NCBI RefSeq assembly: GCF_032999765.1
Contig: NZ_CP136051.1
Location: forward strand, 1,154,417-1,218,416
Source of the DNA: Imperialibacter roseus
GTDB taxonomy: Bacteria; Bacteroidota; Bacteroidia; Cytophagales; Cyclobacteriaceae
DNA length: 64,000 bases
Reading direction: 5' to 3'
Shown here: positions 8,626-15,986 of the stretch, in pieces
Numbering within the stretch: position 1 is the stretch's first letter
How the letters are laid out: every line of letters starts with the position of its first letter
Program-made: the position numbers and the translations under genes
The notes under the pieces: generated by a model
What the model was told of the DNA's origin: nothing
The model's database searches: none
Seen by the model: only the letters and a program-made list of their open reading frames with translations

Positions 8626-9452
8626 TATCTGCTATTTATAGTTTCGTTCAAAAGGGGTGTAGTTTCAAAAGGGATGGACCCCTTTGTGTATATCATAGGT
8701 ATGTCGCTATTCTCACTGTAAATCAGCTCGACCGGGTATGAAAACGTATGCTCGATCATTTCTTTTCGGAGCATAAGCTGGCTGGGGCCCTGCCCCACTT
8801 CTTTCCCGTTTTTCATAAATAGAAAGTAGTCGGCATACTGAGCGGCAAGGTTGAGGTCATGTATCACAGCCGCTACTCCATATCCACGCTCCACGCACCT
8901 TTGCCGAACGATGTCGAGCAAGCCATGCTGCTGCGCTATGTCCAGGCTTGAGGTCGGTTCGTCGAGTAGGAGGTAAGTTGGGTGCTCTTGCTGGTCGTGC
9001 AATTGAGCAAGTACCCTGGCCAGGTTCACTCTTTGCTGCTCGCCGCCCGACAGTGTTTGATATACCCTATGCTTCAGGTGATAAACATCTGCCTCCTGCA
9101 TTACTTCTCTCGTAATTTCTTCGTTTTGACTATTGGTTGTGCTGTGGGGGGTTCTTCCGAGCATCACCACTTCTTCAGCAGTAAAGGCCAGACTCAGGTG
9201 TGTTTTTTGGGGAAGCACCGCCCTGGTCAATGCCAACTCCCTTGAAGTATAGGTGGACATTGCGTGATTGTTGATGCTTATTTCTCCTTCGTCAGGGAGT
9301 ATGTCCCGGCATAGTGCTTTCAAAAGTGTTGATTTGCCGGCACCATTGGGGCCGACAATGGCGGTAAATTTTCCAGGGAAAACTGCGACCGACACCTGAT
9401 CGAGAATTTTCTTTGTGCCCGCTGAGAAGCTTATATTTTTTGCCTGATACAT
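8625..9452 (-). CDS. hmuV: Haem ABC transporter ATP-binding protein
   Basis: This is the ATPase of the inner-membrane haem importer. With the ATG at 9452 the protein has 275 residues: Walker A GPNGAGKST (residues 34-42), Q-loop PQKTHLSLAFT, signature LSGGEQQRVNLAR, Walker B YLLLDEPTSSLD, and the H-loop His in AAVIHDLNLAAQYAD. An upstream in-frame ATG at 9497 would add 15 residues and overlap hmuU by 35 bp. I prefer 9452 because family members start directly with a short strand like MYQAKNISF. The gene sits between hmuU and hemS, and the pump is presumably HmuT-HmuU2-HmuV2. Confidence 0.92.
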   Translation of the reverse strand: MYQAKNISFSAGTKKILDQVSVAVFPGKFTAIVGPNGAGKSTLLKALCRDILPDEGEISINNHAMSTYTSRELALTRAVLPQKTHLSLAFTAEEVVMLGRTPHSTTNSQNEEITREVMQEADVYHLKHRVYQTLSGGEQQRVNLARVLAQLHDQQEHPTYLLLDEPTSSLDIAQQHGLLDIVRQRCVERGYGVAAVIHDLNLAAQYADYFLFMKNGKEVGQGPSQLMLRKEMIEHTFSYPVELIYSENSDIPMIYTKGSIPFETTPLLNETINSR

Positions 9453-9462
9453 GAGCGTCGGG

Positions 9463-10548
9463 TTAGATCTGAATTCTTTTTTTTCTGGCTGAGGCAAGCA
9501 TCCAGATGAAAAATGGTGTTCCCATTAGCGCCGTGATAATGCCGATGGGGAGCTCTGTAGGAGCGACAATTGTTCTGGCGATCATATCTGCTACAGTGAG
9601 TAAAATAGCACCCCCTATGGCTGAAGCCGGAAGTATCAGTTTATGATCCGGGCCAAACGCCATTCGCAGAATGTGCGGAACAACCAACCCAATGAATCCG
9701 ATGGCCCCGGCCATGGCCACTGATGCACCCACTGCCAGAGCGCTTAGTAAAATAATCCGATGTTTGATTTTTTCTACTTCCACACCTAAATGGCGGGCTT
9801 CGGATTCCCCCAGTGCCATGGCGTTGAGCGACTGACTTTGCCCGATAAGGGTCACAGCAGGCAGCACGATAAGCCAGATGGCGAAGCCAATTTTATCCCA
9901 GGAGGCACCACTCAAATCGCCCATGCTCCAGAAAGTGAAGGAACGCAACGCCGTTTCGTTTGAGTGGAAGATGACGATGCCCATAAGGGCTGCACAAAGG
10001 GCCGTAATGGCTACACCTGCAAGAATGAGAATGGTGACGTCGGTTTGATAGGCACCTTTGCTGAATTGGTAGGCGATATAAGTGGCGGCAAGGCTACCTG
10101 AAAAGGCTGCCACTGGTAGTAGCCAGGTTGTAAGGTTCGGAGTTAAAAACAAAGCGAGACTAGGGCCAAAAACCAGCACAACGACAGCCATCAAAGCGGC
10201 TCCGTTGGAAACACCAATAATGCCGGGCTCCACAAGCGGATTTCTGAAAAGACCCTGCAATGCGGCACCGGAAATTCCCAGGGCACCTCCAACCGCCACA
10301 CCAAGCACCAGTCTTGGAAGACGAATCGACAACAAAACTGCCGAGTCTCTTGCGCTAACCTCTGCCACGTCAAACCCCAAATTGTGAAGGAGAATATTAA
10401 CAATTTGGCCAACGCTGATGCCAAGCGCACCGACACGAAGCGAAATGAACATGGTGCACACAAGCAGCGCTACCAGGCTGCCGAGTATGGCAGAATTGGT
10501 AGTGAGGTTTCTTTTAGCTTTCATTGCCGGTAGGGTAGCCACTTGCAT
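9463..10548 (-). CDS. hmuU: Haem ABC transporter permease (FecCD family)
   Basis: This 361-residue inner-membrane protein has about ten hydrophobic helices, as in BtuC/HmuU. Family blocks are visible: SIRLPRLVLGVAVGGALGISGAALQGLFRNPL, GVSNGAAL, WSMGDLSGASW, GESEARHLGVEVE and GAIGFIGLVVPHILRM, then PTELPIGIITALMGTPFFIWML at the end. It dimerises and passes haem delivered by HmuT. It starts 3 bp after the hmuT stop. An alternative Met lies eight residues in. Confidence 0.93.
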   Translation of the reverse strand: MQVATLPAMKAKRNLTTNSAILGSLVALLVCTMFISLRVGALGISVGQIVNILLHNLGFDVAEVSARDSAVLLSIRLPRLVLGVAVGGALGISGAALQGLFRNPLVEPGIIGVSNGAALMAVVVLVFGPSLALFLTPNLTTWLLPVAAFSGSLAATYIAYQFSKGAYQTDVTILILAGVAITALCAALMGIVIFHSNETALRSFTFWSMGDLSGASWDKIGFAIWLIVLPAVTLIGQSQSLNAMALGESEARHLGVEVEKIKHRIILLSALAVGASVAMAGAIGFIGLVVPHILRMAFGPDHKLILPASAIGGAILLTVADMIARTIVAPTELPIGIITALMGTPFFIWMLASARKKRIQI

Positions 10549-10551
10549 AGG

Positions 10552-11469
10552 TTAGTTGCTTTCGGCTACGTTGTGTGCTGCCAGCTCAGGGTGAATGCTG
10601 GTCGCCAGCTGAATAGCTGCCTTTCCCACGCCCGGCCCAAAGCCTGAAAGCCAAAGCCCGTCCATGGCAAGTATTTGCTCTTTTTCCCCGGCGGTCGTTT
10701 GCATCATCCCCTGAATCTGCAAAGCTGCCTCAATGCCGCCCAGGCTTTCGAGGCCACTGTCAAAAAACAAGATGTAGTCAGGGTTGGCCGCTACCAGGGC
10801 CTCTGGTGTTAGTGGTTTGTAGTCGAATATTTCGTCAACAGCAAACTGCGCACCAGCCATTTTGATGAGCTCCTCGGCAAATGTGTTTTTGCCGCAGATA
10901 CTCAGTGAACCGAGCCCCCGGGCATAGACGAACAGCATTCTTGGTTTTGTGGTGGTAAGGCTGATCATAGAATCCAGCGAAAGAAGGTCTTTCTCTAGTG
11001 TGGCAACCAACTCTTTTGCCGCCTGCTCCTTGTTAATGATTTTGCCTATCTCAGCTATTATCTTTTTGGTAGAAGCGACGTTAAGTTCATGTTTGAACAC
11101 GTGGATTGGCAATGCCGTGCTTTGCAATTGAGTAACAACCTCGGCATTGATGTGGTCTTCCTCAGCTAATACAATATCAGCATCCAGCGACACAACGCCT
11201 TCGGCTTTGATGCCAGTGCGATAGCCTACCGAAGGCAGGGTTTGCAGGCTTTTTGGTCGGGTGCTGGTTTTGTCAGCGGCGATAACCTGATCGCAGCTTC
11301 CCAGTGCACAGACTATCTCAGACAAAGTCCCTCCAATACTGACTATTTTTAGTGCTTCCTTGTCGGGAGTTGAGTTTTCTGTACTCTTCGATGTTGTATT
11401 TGCGGGCCCACATTGACTGAAAAGGAGCAGGCACGCAGCCGAAATGCTAAACAGATTGATATGTTTCAT
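10552..11469 (-). CDS. hmuT: Haem-binding periplasmic lipoprotein of the ABC importer
   Basis: This 305-residue substrate-binding protein of the BtuF/HmuT (TroA-like) fold delivers haem to HmuU. The signal ends LLLFSQC, with Cys20 a probable lipid anchor although Gln at -1 is unusual. The mature part begins with a low-complexity Asn/Thr/Ser linker, then KIVSIGGTLSEIVCALG, ADKTSTRPKSLQTLPSVGYRTGIKAEGVVSLDADIVLA and the C-lobe (LFVYARGLGSLSICGKNTFAEELIKMAG, YILFFDSGLESLGG). It is the first gene of the operon. A good promoter and a palindrome lie immediately upstream. Confidence 0.92.
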   Translation of the reverse strand: MKHINLFSISAACLLLFSQCGPANTTSKSTENSTPDKEALKIVSIGGTLSEIVCALGSCDQVIAADKTSTRPKSLQTLPSVGYRTGIKAEGVVSLDADIVLAEEDHINAEVVTQLQSTALPIHVFKHELNVASTKKIIAEIGKIINKEQAAKELVATLEKDLLSLDSMISLTTTKPRMLFVYARGLGSLSICGKNTFAEELIKMAGAQFAVDEIFDYKPLTPEALVAANPDYILFFDSGLESLGGIEAALQIQGMMQTTAGEKEQILAMDGLWLSGFGPGVGKAAIQLATSIHPELAAHNVAESN

Positions 11470-11526
11470 TTATTTAGAATCGTTTTAAATAATGGCAAAT
11501 GTAGGCCGGGGAGATTGGGCTGTCAA
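11470..11526 (-). promoter_or_regulatory. Promoter and palindromic operator of the hmu operon
   Basis: On the minus strand a -33 TTG (11526-11524) is followed after 20 bp by TACATTTG (11503-11496), a full match to the Bacteroidota TAnnTTTG -7 box. The palindrome TTATTTA-N9-TAAATAA (11470-11492) overlaps the expected transcription start and ends next to the hmuT ATG. That placement fits a repressor such as a Fur- or DtxR-type iron sensor. The identity of the regulator is inference. Confidence 0.65.
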
Positions 11527-11591
11527 TCGCTTGATTGAGCTTAAATAACTGCTTCTTTAAGTACAGGAAGTGCTTGCAGTGGGGATTAGTG

Positions 11592-11609
11592 ATAGCTTGT
11601 TTAAGCTAT
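11592..11609. repeat. Small inverted repeat in the hmuT-fic gap
   Basis: Arms ATAGCTT and AAGCTAT enclose GTTT. A second hairpin, TCAATC-GCTT-GATTGA, lies at 11523-11538 and overlaps the hmu -33 box. Apart from these and the promoter, the 276-bp gap shows nothing gene-like. Confidence 0.4.
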
Positions 11610-11745
11610 TCGATGCTTTCGCAGCAGAAAGAAATCACATATCACTACGAACGAGTCAGTTGTGTGTGGTGTTTTTCGAAAATGTGTAGTGAAGGCGCCA
11701 GCCGGCTGAAGGATCTCAAATTGCTAAAAACAGGAGGTCAATAAG

Positions 11746-12873
11746 CTAGTAGACTGCCGTGCTTTCGTGGTTGATGTTTAGATAATACCTTGTTCCTTTT
11801 CGTGCCCCTGTTCTTTTGAGTGCCCCTTGCTCGACGAGGTTTTGCAAGTCTCTGGTAGCGGTAGAGGCGGTGGTTTGAGTAATACGAATGTAATTTTCAG
11901 CACTAAGGCCGCCTTTAAAGCCGTTTATACCCTCTTTAAATATTCGCTCTATTACTTTCGTCTGACGTGGGTTTAATGCATTTGAAAACCGATGGAAAAA
12001 TTTACCCTTTTCAATCAGGAAGTCAATTGTGCTTTGCGTGTGACTCTGCGCTTGTATAACCAGATGGCAAAAATATTCCAGCCATTGATCGATAGCTAAA
12101 CTCGTGCTATTGTTTTGGAGAGCCTCATAGTATTCCTTTTTGTTGCTTTCTATAACATGAGAAATGGCAATGAGTGTAGGTTTTCCAAGCGCCTGAGAAA
12201 GTGCTTTTTCGGATATAGCCCTACCTATCCTCCCGTTTCCATCCTCAAAAGGGTGAATGCTTTCGAAGTATAGGTGGGCTATCCCTGCCCGTACAAGTGG
12301 CGAGAGGGGGTCAGAAGCGGGCTTGTTTGTTGCATTGAACCATGCGATGAAGGTGTCCATTTCTTTTTTCACTCTTGAAGAGGGCGGGGCCTCATAGTGC
12401 ACCTTGGGGCTGCCGAGTGCTCCTGACACCACTTGCATGGAATCCTCATGTGTTCTATATCTGCCAATATCCAACAGATCTCTTCTCCCGGAGGTCAACA
12501 TTTCATGCCAGGAAAAGAGCTGATGTTCATCTAAGGGAGCATTATATGTTTTATACAAATCGATCATTAGCTCGGCTATTCCCTCTTCAGCGGGAGTAAT
12601 TCTCCGTTGATGATCAGTTTTGAGGCCAAATTGTCGTCTAATAGAAGACTGTAGAGATTCTCTATTCAAAAGCTCACCCTCAATTTCTGATGTTTTAAAT
12701 GCTTCATTACTCATTAAATCAACCTTCAGAACATCTTGGTCAGCCACACTGACATGCTTCATGCTTCCAAACATAATCCCCGCTCTGTGGAGGAAGTCTC
12801 GTTCGTAGGCTTCGTAAATATCAACTTTGTATTTGAATTGGGGCCACTCTTTGTGTTGCCAGTTCCAAGTCAT
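11746..12873 (-). CDS. Fic-family AMP-transferase with inhibitory motif and C-terminal winged helix
   Basis: This 375-residue protein has a Fic_N/DUF4172-like start and the catalytic loop HPFEDGNGRIGR (207-218, His207), which matches the HxFx(D/E)GNGRxxR consensus. Fic enzymes transfer AMP from ATP to a hydroxyl of a target protein. The segment TSEIEG (61-66) fits the (S/T)xxxE(G/N) inhibitory helix of class II Fic proteins, where the Glu blocks productive ATP binding, so activity is probably self-restrained. The last ~70 residues (AENYIRITQTTASTATRDLQNLVEQGALKRTG) look like a winged helix-turn-helix. The DNA-binding end together with two identical-core palindromes at its own promoter suggests autoregulation. 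The target protein is unknown. Confidence 0.92.
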   Translation of the reverse strand: MTWNWQHKEWPQFKYKVDIYEAYERDFLHRAGIMFGSMKHVSVADQDVLKVDLMSNEAFKTSEIEGELLNRESLQSSIRRQFGLKTDHQRRITPAEEGIAELMIDLYKTYNAPLDEHQLFSWHEMLTSGRRDLLDIGRYRTHEDSMQVVSGALGSPKVHYEAPPSSRVKKEMDTFIAWFNATNKPASDPLSPLVRAGIAHLYFESIHPFEDGNGRIGRAISEKALSQALGKPTLIAISHVIESNKKEYYEALQNNSTSLAIDQWLEYFCHLVIQAQSHTQSTIDFLIEKGKFFHRFSNALNPRQTKVIERIFKEGINGFKGGLSAENYIRITQTTASTATRDLQNLVEQGALKRTGARKGTRYYLNINHESTAVY

Positions 12874-12945
12874 GAGCTATATTTTTCTATTTATAGCTCA
12901 ATATATGGGTATTTTATGAGCTATAAAAATTTTCTTATAGCTCAT
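12873..12945 (-). promoter_or_regulatory. Twin palindromic operators ahead of the fic gene
   Basis: Two inverted repeats share one half-site, TGAGCTATA. Site 1 has arms at 12873-12881 and 12892-12900, and overlaps the fic start codon. Site 2 has 11-bp arms, ATGAGCTATAA (12916-12926) and its exact complement (12935-12945). The four half-sites are identical in their 9-bp core, which points to one dimeric protein binding twice, most simply the Fic protein's own winged helix. Confidence 0.7.
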
Positions 12946-12987
12946 CCACATACAACTAGTAAGTTTAGTTTTGACTGATTGAGGAAA

Positions 12988-13629
12988 TTAAACCGTAATA
13001 AGCTTCTCCCGTATCGCTTTTACGACGAGCTCCACCGGCGTCTTCACATTCATTTTCTTCAGGATGTTTTTGCGATGGGCGTGAATGGTATGAGGGCTGA
13101 GGTGCAGCTCCTCTCCAATTTCTTCTGTTGACAGGCCTTTGGCTATGAACCGGATAACCCCGATTTCTCTTTCAGAAAGCGTTTTCTCTGACTGCAGGTC
13201 GTCGGCTGCGTCGTTTTCGGCCAGGAAGGCTTCCATCACTTTGTTGCAAACGAATTTTTCCTGATGAATCGCAGCTTCCAGGGCGGCCAAAACCTCCCGT
13301 TGGCTGCAGTTTTTGGTGATGATGCCAATGGCACCGAATTTGATCAGCGGCTTTAAGTCTTCCTGATCGATGCGGGAAACAAGTAGGAGAGGGTATACTT
13401 GAGGGTTGTCAGCAAGCACTTCTAAGAGACTCGCTGGATCCAGGTCTTTCACCCCATATGGATTGACTATAAGGATGCCGGACGGAAAATTTTTCAGGAC
13501 GTTGCTCAATGCAACACGGCTCTTGACCGTTTCTACCTGTACGGATTCAAAAGCTTGATGCACCAGGTATAATAACCCGGCAACGGACAACTCATGTGTA
13601 TCAGCTACGATTACGTTAGGTGCAGACAT
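12988..13629 (-). CDS. NarL/LuxR-type regulator with degenerate receiver domain
   Basis: This 213-residue protein has a receiver-like domain (about 1-125) and a LuxR-type helix-turn-helix (about 148-210: LSEREIGVIRFIAKGLSTEEIGEELHLSPHTIHAHRKNILKKM). The receiver lacks the phosphorylation site. Where family members have a LLDLRMP-type strand end, this protein reads ILIVNPYG, with Asn in place of the acceptor Asp. The usual acidic pair is ADTH. The conserved Ser/Thr (LLLVS) and Lys (IITKN) remain. It therefore probably works without phosphorylation. It stands alone, and no histidine kinase is adjacent. A perfect ATTTAG-A-CTAAAT palindrome lies 58 bp upstream. Confidence 0.88.
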   Translation of the reverse strand: MSAPNVIVADTHELSVAGLLYLVHQAFESVQVETVKSRVALSNVLKNFPSGILIVNPYGVKDLDPASLLEVLADNPQVYPLLLVSRIDQEDLKPLIKFGAIGIITKNCSQREVLAALEAAIHQEKFVCNKVMEAFLAENDAADDLQSEKTLSEREIGVIRFIAKGLSTEEIGEELHLSPHTIHAHRKNILKKMNVKTPVELVVKAIREKLITV

Positions 13630-13686
13630 CAGGCATTTTATCCTCAGTCTGCAAATAACAGCAAGTCCCTTGAGAAATTAAAGCTT

Positions 13687-13699
13687 ATTTAGACTAAAT
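13687..13699. promoter_or_regulatory. 13-bp palindrome upstream of the LuxR-type regulator
   Basis: ATTTAG and CTAAAT flank a central A. It lies between the divergent regulator and the 3' end of yjdI. The TTTAG...CTAAA core resembles the box at 35649-35664. The function as an operator is inference. Confidence 0.35.
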
Positions 13700-13756
13700 A
13701 TAAATAAATGATTTAACAGGTCTATTTTCAGGATGAAGTTACAGCACCAAACCGGT

Positions 13757-13978
13757 CTATTTGCTCGTCATTCTGTAGGTAAGGGCACCCGATGGACATT
13801 TCTTTACCTGCTCAATAATTTCTTCAGTCGTTCCGCCTTCAGGCTTTATCCAGGGACGTTCCTTGTAGTTGAAAACTCCGGGCAAGCCTCTCCAGCATTT
13901 TTCAGAGTGCTGGCAGTTTTCAGCCTGCCAAATGATGGTCACTTCGCCATTGCTATACTCTTTTATCTTGTCGGCCAT
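13757..13978 (-). CDS. yjdI: YjdI-type mono-cluster iron-sulphur protein
   Basis: This 73-residue protein matches the Fer4_19/YjdI family. The Cys-rich motif is C22-x-H24-x3-C28, followed by RGLPGVF and KPEG, with C61-PSGAL near the end; these ligate one Fe-S cluster. The role of the family is not established. It is the last gene of a four-gene minus-strand operon, 6 bp after the OsmC gene. Two GNAT proteins of the YjdJ type lie at the start of the same operon, echoing the yjdI-yjdJ pairing in Escherichia coli. Confidence 0.9.
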   Translation of the reverse strand: MADKIKEYSNGEVTIIWQAENCQHSEKCWRGLPGVFNYKERPWIKPEGGTTEEIIEQVKKCPSGALTYRMTSK

Positions 13979-13984
13979 ATTGAA

Positions 13985-14368
13985 TTATCTTATTCTGGTA
14001 TCTATTGGGTTGGCTTTTGAAAGAAGCTTGTGGATGGGGCAGCTATTGGCAACAGAAGTCAGCCTTGGCAGCTGTTCCGGTGTATGTCCTTGCAGTACTA
14101 CCTGCCGCCGGAAGGTGCCTATACCATCAATAGTTTCGTAAACCACGTTCACCGATTTCACCGATGCCTCCCACCCTTTGTGCTGGATATACATCTGCAA
14201 CGTGATAGTGGTGCAGGCAGCAAGGCTTGCACAAACAAGTTCGGTGGGAGTAGGGGCGGTATCTCCCCCTCCTTTTTCTTCGGGTTCATCGAGCAATACT
14301 TCGTGCTGGCGAATTTTTGCACTCACCTGAAAATTTGTGTTGTTTGGAGTTGCTGTTGCTTCTGCCAT
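13985..14368 (-). CDS. OsmC-family peroxiredoxin-like protein
   Basis: This 127-residue protein is of OsmC/Ohr length. The two redox Cys sit in CASLAACTTITLQMY (Cys52) and NSCPIHKLL (Cys110), the usual OsmC spacing. The PTPTELVCASLA segment and the GGGDTAPTP active-site approach are typical of the YhfA/OsmC side of the family rather than Ohr. Such proteins reduce organic hydroperoxides or handle reactive sulphur species with thiols. It lies 5 bp after a GNAT gene and 6 bp before yjdI, in one operon, which suggests a shared stress function. Confidence 0.9.
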   Translation of the reverse strand: MAEATATPNNTNFQVSAKIRQHEVLLDEPEEKGGGDTAPTPTELVCASLAACTTITLQMYIQHKGWEASVKSVNVVYETIDGIGTFRRQVVLQGHTPEQLPRLTSVANSCPIHKLLSKANPIDTRIR

Positions 14369-14373
14369 GGGTG

Positions 14374-14688
14374 TTATTTAAATCGTGCTTGGTTTTTCTC
14401 ATTCATCAAGTCATGGTACTCCTTGTGTTTTTTCAAAAATGCTACCACAAACGGACAGAGCGGTACCAGTTCGTGGCCTTCTTTTCTAATAATGTCCAGT
14501 GCTTCTTTCACAATTTTACTGGCCACACCTTTTCCTCTTAACGACGGATCAACCTCTGTATGAACAAGGAACATTTGATTAGTTGATTTCTTAAACGTGT
14601 ATTCTATCACAGACAGAACACCATCAATCTCTAACTCAAACCTCTTTTTGTCGGGGTTATTGATAGTCTCATAAGCGTCCAGGTTCAT
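14374..14688 (-). CDS. YjdJ-type small GNAT-like protein (copy 2)
   Basis: This 104-residue protein belongs to the short GNAT family GNAT_acetyltr_CG, of which YjdJ is a member. The acetyl-CoA loop is DPSLRGKGVASKIV, followed by LVPLCPFVVAFLKKHKEYHDL. Members have a reduced GNAT core and unknown acceptors. Its start overlaps the stop of a second such gene by 4 bp (14685-14688), so the two are translationally coupled. Sequence similarity between the two (HTEVD, LRGxG, PLCPF) indicates an old tandem duplication. Confidence 0.85.
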   Translation of the reverse strand: MNLDAYETINNPDKKRFELEIDGVLSVIEYTFKKSTNQMFLVHTEVDPSLRGKGVASKIVKEALDIIRKEGHELVPLCPFVVAFLKKHKEYHDLMNEKNQARFK

Positions 14689-14966
14689 AACACGTCTCTT
14701 AATTCGGGGTTCTTATCAAATACGGACCTGGCAAAGGGGCAAAGAGGGATGATGCTAATCTTCTTTGCTCTGGCATAAGCTACGGCGCTTTCTACCATTA
14801 GCCTACCTGCACCCTGACCACGCAATTCGCCGTCCACTTCGGTGTGGTCGATAATGATACGATCTGTGCCAGCCTTGCTATAGGTCATCTCGGCCATTTT
14901 GCGACCTTCGATTTCTATGTAGAATGATCCTTTTGAGTCTTCTTCCCGTTGTTTTACTTCTAGCAT
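14685..14966 (-). CDS. YjdJ-type small GNAT-like protein (copy 1)
   Basis: This 93-residue protein is the first gene of the four-gene stress-type operon. The core motifs are DHTEVDGELRGQGAGRLMVE (acetyl-CoA pyrophosphate loop) and IIPLCPFARSVFDKNPELRDVL. Length and motifs fit the same GNAT_acetyltr_CG family as its downstream neighbour. The acceptor is unknown. A terminator of the next operon (14981-15009) lies 15 bp upstream of its start, so its promoter must sit in or near that short gap or overlap the pirin 3' region. Confidence 0.87.
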   Translation of the reverse strand: MLEVKQREEDSKGSFYIEIEGRKMAEMTYSKAGTDRIIIDHTEVDGELRGQGAGRLMVESAVAYARAKKISIIPLCPFARSVFDKNPELRDVL

Positions 14967-14980
14967 GGTTGTAAGATATT

Positions 14981-15009
14981 AAAAAGGCTGGCAGATCAAT
15001 CCGCCAGCC
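14981..15009 (-). terminator. Terminator of the pirin gene
   Basis: On the minus strand, directly after the pirin stop, GGCTGGC and GCCAGCC form a 7-bp stem with a 10-nt loop, followed by TTTTTAA. It separates pirin from the GNAT operon. Confidence 0.7.
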
Positions 15010-15018
15010 GTAACTGAT

Positions 15019-15729
15019 TTAGTTCATTGGCACTTCCATGAGCAACACCTCCGCATTGGTGGAAGCAGTTAGCTTACTCAGTTCGGTTTCCCACACTCCG
15101 AAGCCATCTCGTTTTCCCAGTTTCTGCCCGTCCACTTCTACATCGCCTTCCAGAATAAAGTAGTAGAGCCCATTGCCTTTTCCTTTTACCTGATAGTCGA
15201 GCGACTTGCCTGCGTCCAGTTTGGTCATGCTAAACCAGGCGTTTTGGTGTACCCAAACACCTTCATCATCCGCATTGGGCGACAACACCTGCTGCCATGC
15301 ATTGTGTTTTTTGTCAGCGTCCAGGGTGATCTGGTCATAGCGGGGTGTCACATCCTTTTTGTTGGGGAACATCCAGATTTGAAGGAATTTCACTTCTTTG
15401 TCTTTGTGGAAGTTCTTCTCACTATGGTAGATGCCTGTGCCGGCACTCAGTACCTGCACATCTCCCTGCCTTATCACCTGTTTGTTCCCCATGCTGTCCT
15501 GATGCTCAAGGTCGCCTGACAATGGAATGGAGATGATTTCCATATTGTCGTGTGGGTGAGTGCCAAAGCCCATGCTACCGCTAACGGTGTCATCGTTCAA
15601 AACCCTTAAAACACCAAAATGCAATCTTTCAGGATCGTAGTATTGTGCAAAACTGAAAGTGTGATAGGAATTGAGCCAACCGTGGTTAGCATGTCCTCTC
15701 GTATTGGCTTTGTGCAAAATAGTTTTCAT
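15019..15729 (-). CDS. Pirin-family (YhhW-type) bicupin protein
   Basis: This 236-residue protein is of the usual pirin length. The N-terminal cupin holds the metal site: HPHDNMEI (His58, His60) and YHSEKN (His102, Glu104). The family motifs RGHANHGWLNSYHTFSFAQYYDPERLHFG and VLSAGTGIYHSE are present. YhhW-type pirins can act as quercetin 2,3-dioxygenases in vitro, while the cellular role, often stress-related, is open. It is transcribed alone from a recognisable promoter and divergently from an OmpR-type regulator 257 bp away. Confidence 0.93.
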   Translation of the reverse strand: MKTILHKANTRGHANHGWLNSYHTFSFAQYYDPERLHFGVLRVLNDDTVSGSMGFGTHPHDNMEIISIPLSGDLEHQDSMGNKQVIRQGDVQVLSAGTGIYHSEKNFHKDKEVKFLQIWMFPNKKDVTPRYDQITLDADKKHNAWQQVLSPNADDEGVWVHQNAWFSMTKLDAGKSLDYQVKGKGNGLYYFILEGDVEVDGQKLGKRDGFGVWETELSKLTASTNAEVLLMEVPMN

Positions 15730-15751
15730 TTTTTGGTTCTCCTCTCAGAAC

Positions 15752-15811
15752 TAAAGTTAGTTTTTAATCTCTTTTGTCCAATTTTCATACATTTATATGT
15801 ATGTACATACA
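15752..15811 (-). promoter_or_regulatory. Pirin promoter with overlapping palindromes
   Basis: On the minus strand TTG (15781-15779) and, 19 bp on, TAACTTTA (15759-15752) match the Bacteroidota promoter except for the last base. Upstream lies TGTATGTACATACA (15798-15811), a perfect 14-bp palindrome, and a second one, ATACAT-N4-ATGTAT (15787-15802), overlaps it. These may serve either the pirin or the divergent two-component genes. Confidence 0.55.
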
Positions 15812-15986
15812 AATACGTGTTGGCAAGGAAAAAGTTGTTTTTAAGGGCGTTTTAATTTGTTGCTTACGCTTTTTTCATATCTCTGCATTGTAATCGGCTT
15901 TTAAAGAGTTGCAGAGGAGATTCATGTACTTTGCCGTGACTTTAGTGAGTTGGACTCATAGTAGTTCTTATCTTTAATAGATTTCT

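Noticed and set aside
11535-11744. 69-codon plus-strand frame in the hmuT-fic gap
   Set aside because: No recognisable features. It crosses the hairpins next to the hmu promoter and has no neighbours on that strand.
11746-12873. Fic protein as a FicT-FicA toxin-antitoxin pair
   Set aside because: The inhibitory helix is within the same protein and no separate small antitoxin gene adjoins it.
13733-14563. Plus-strand frames opposite the yjdI/OsmC/GNAT genes
   Set aside because: Low-complexity, Cys-rich translations opposite well-supported genes.
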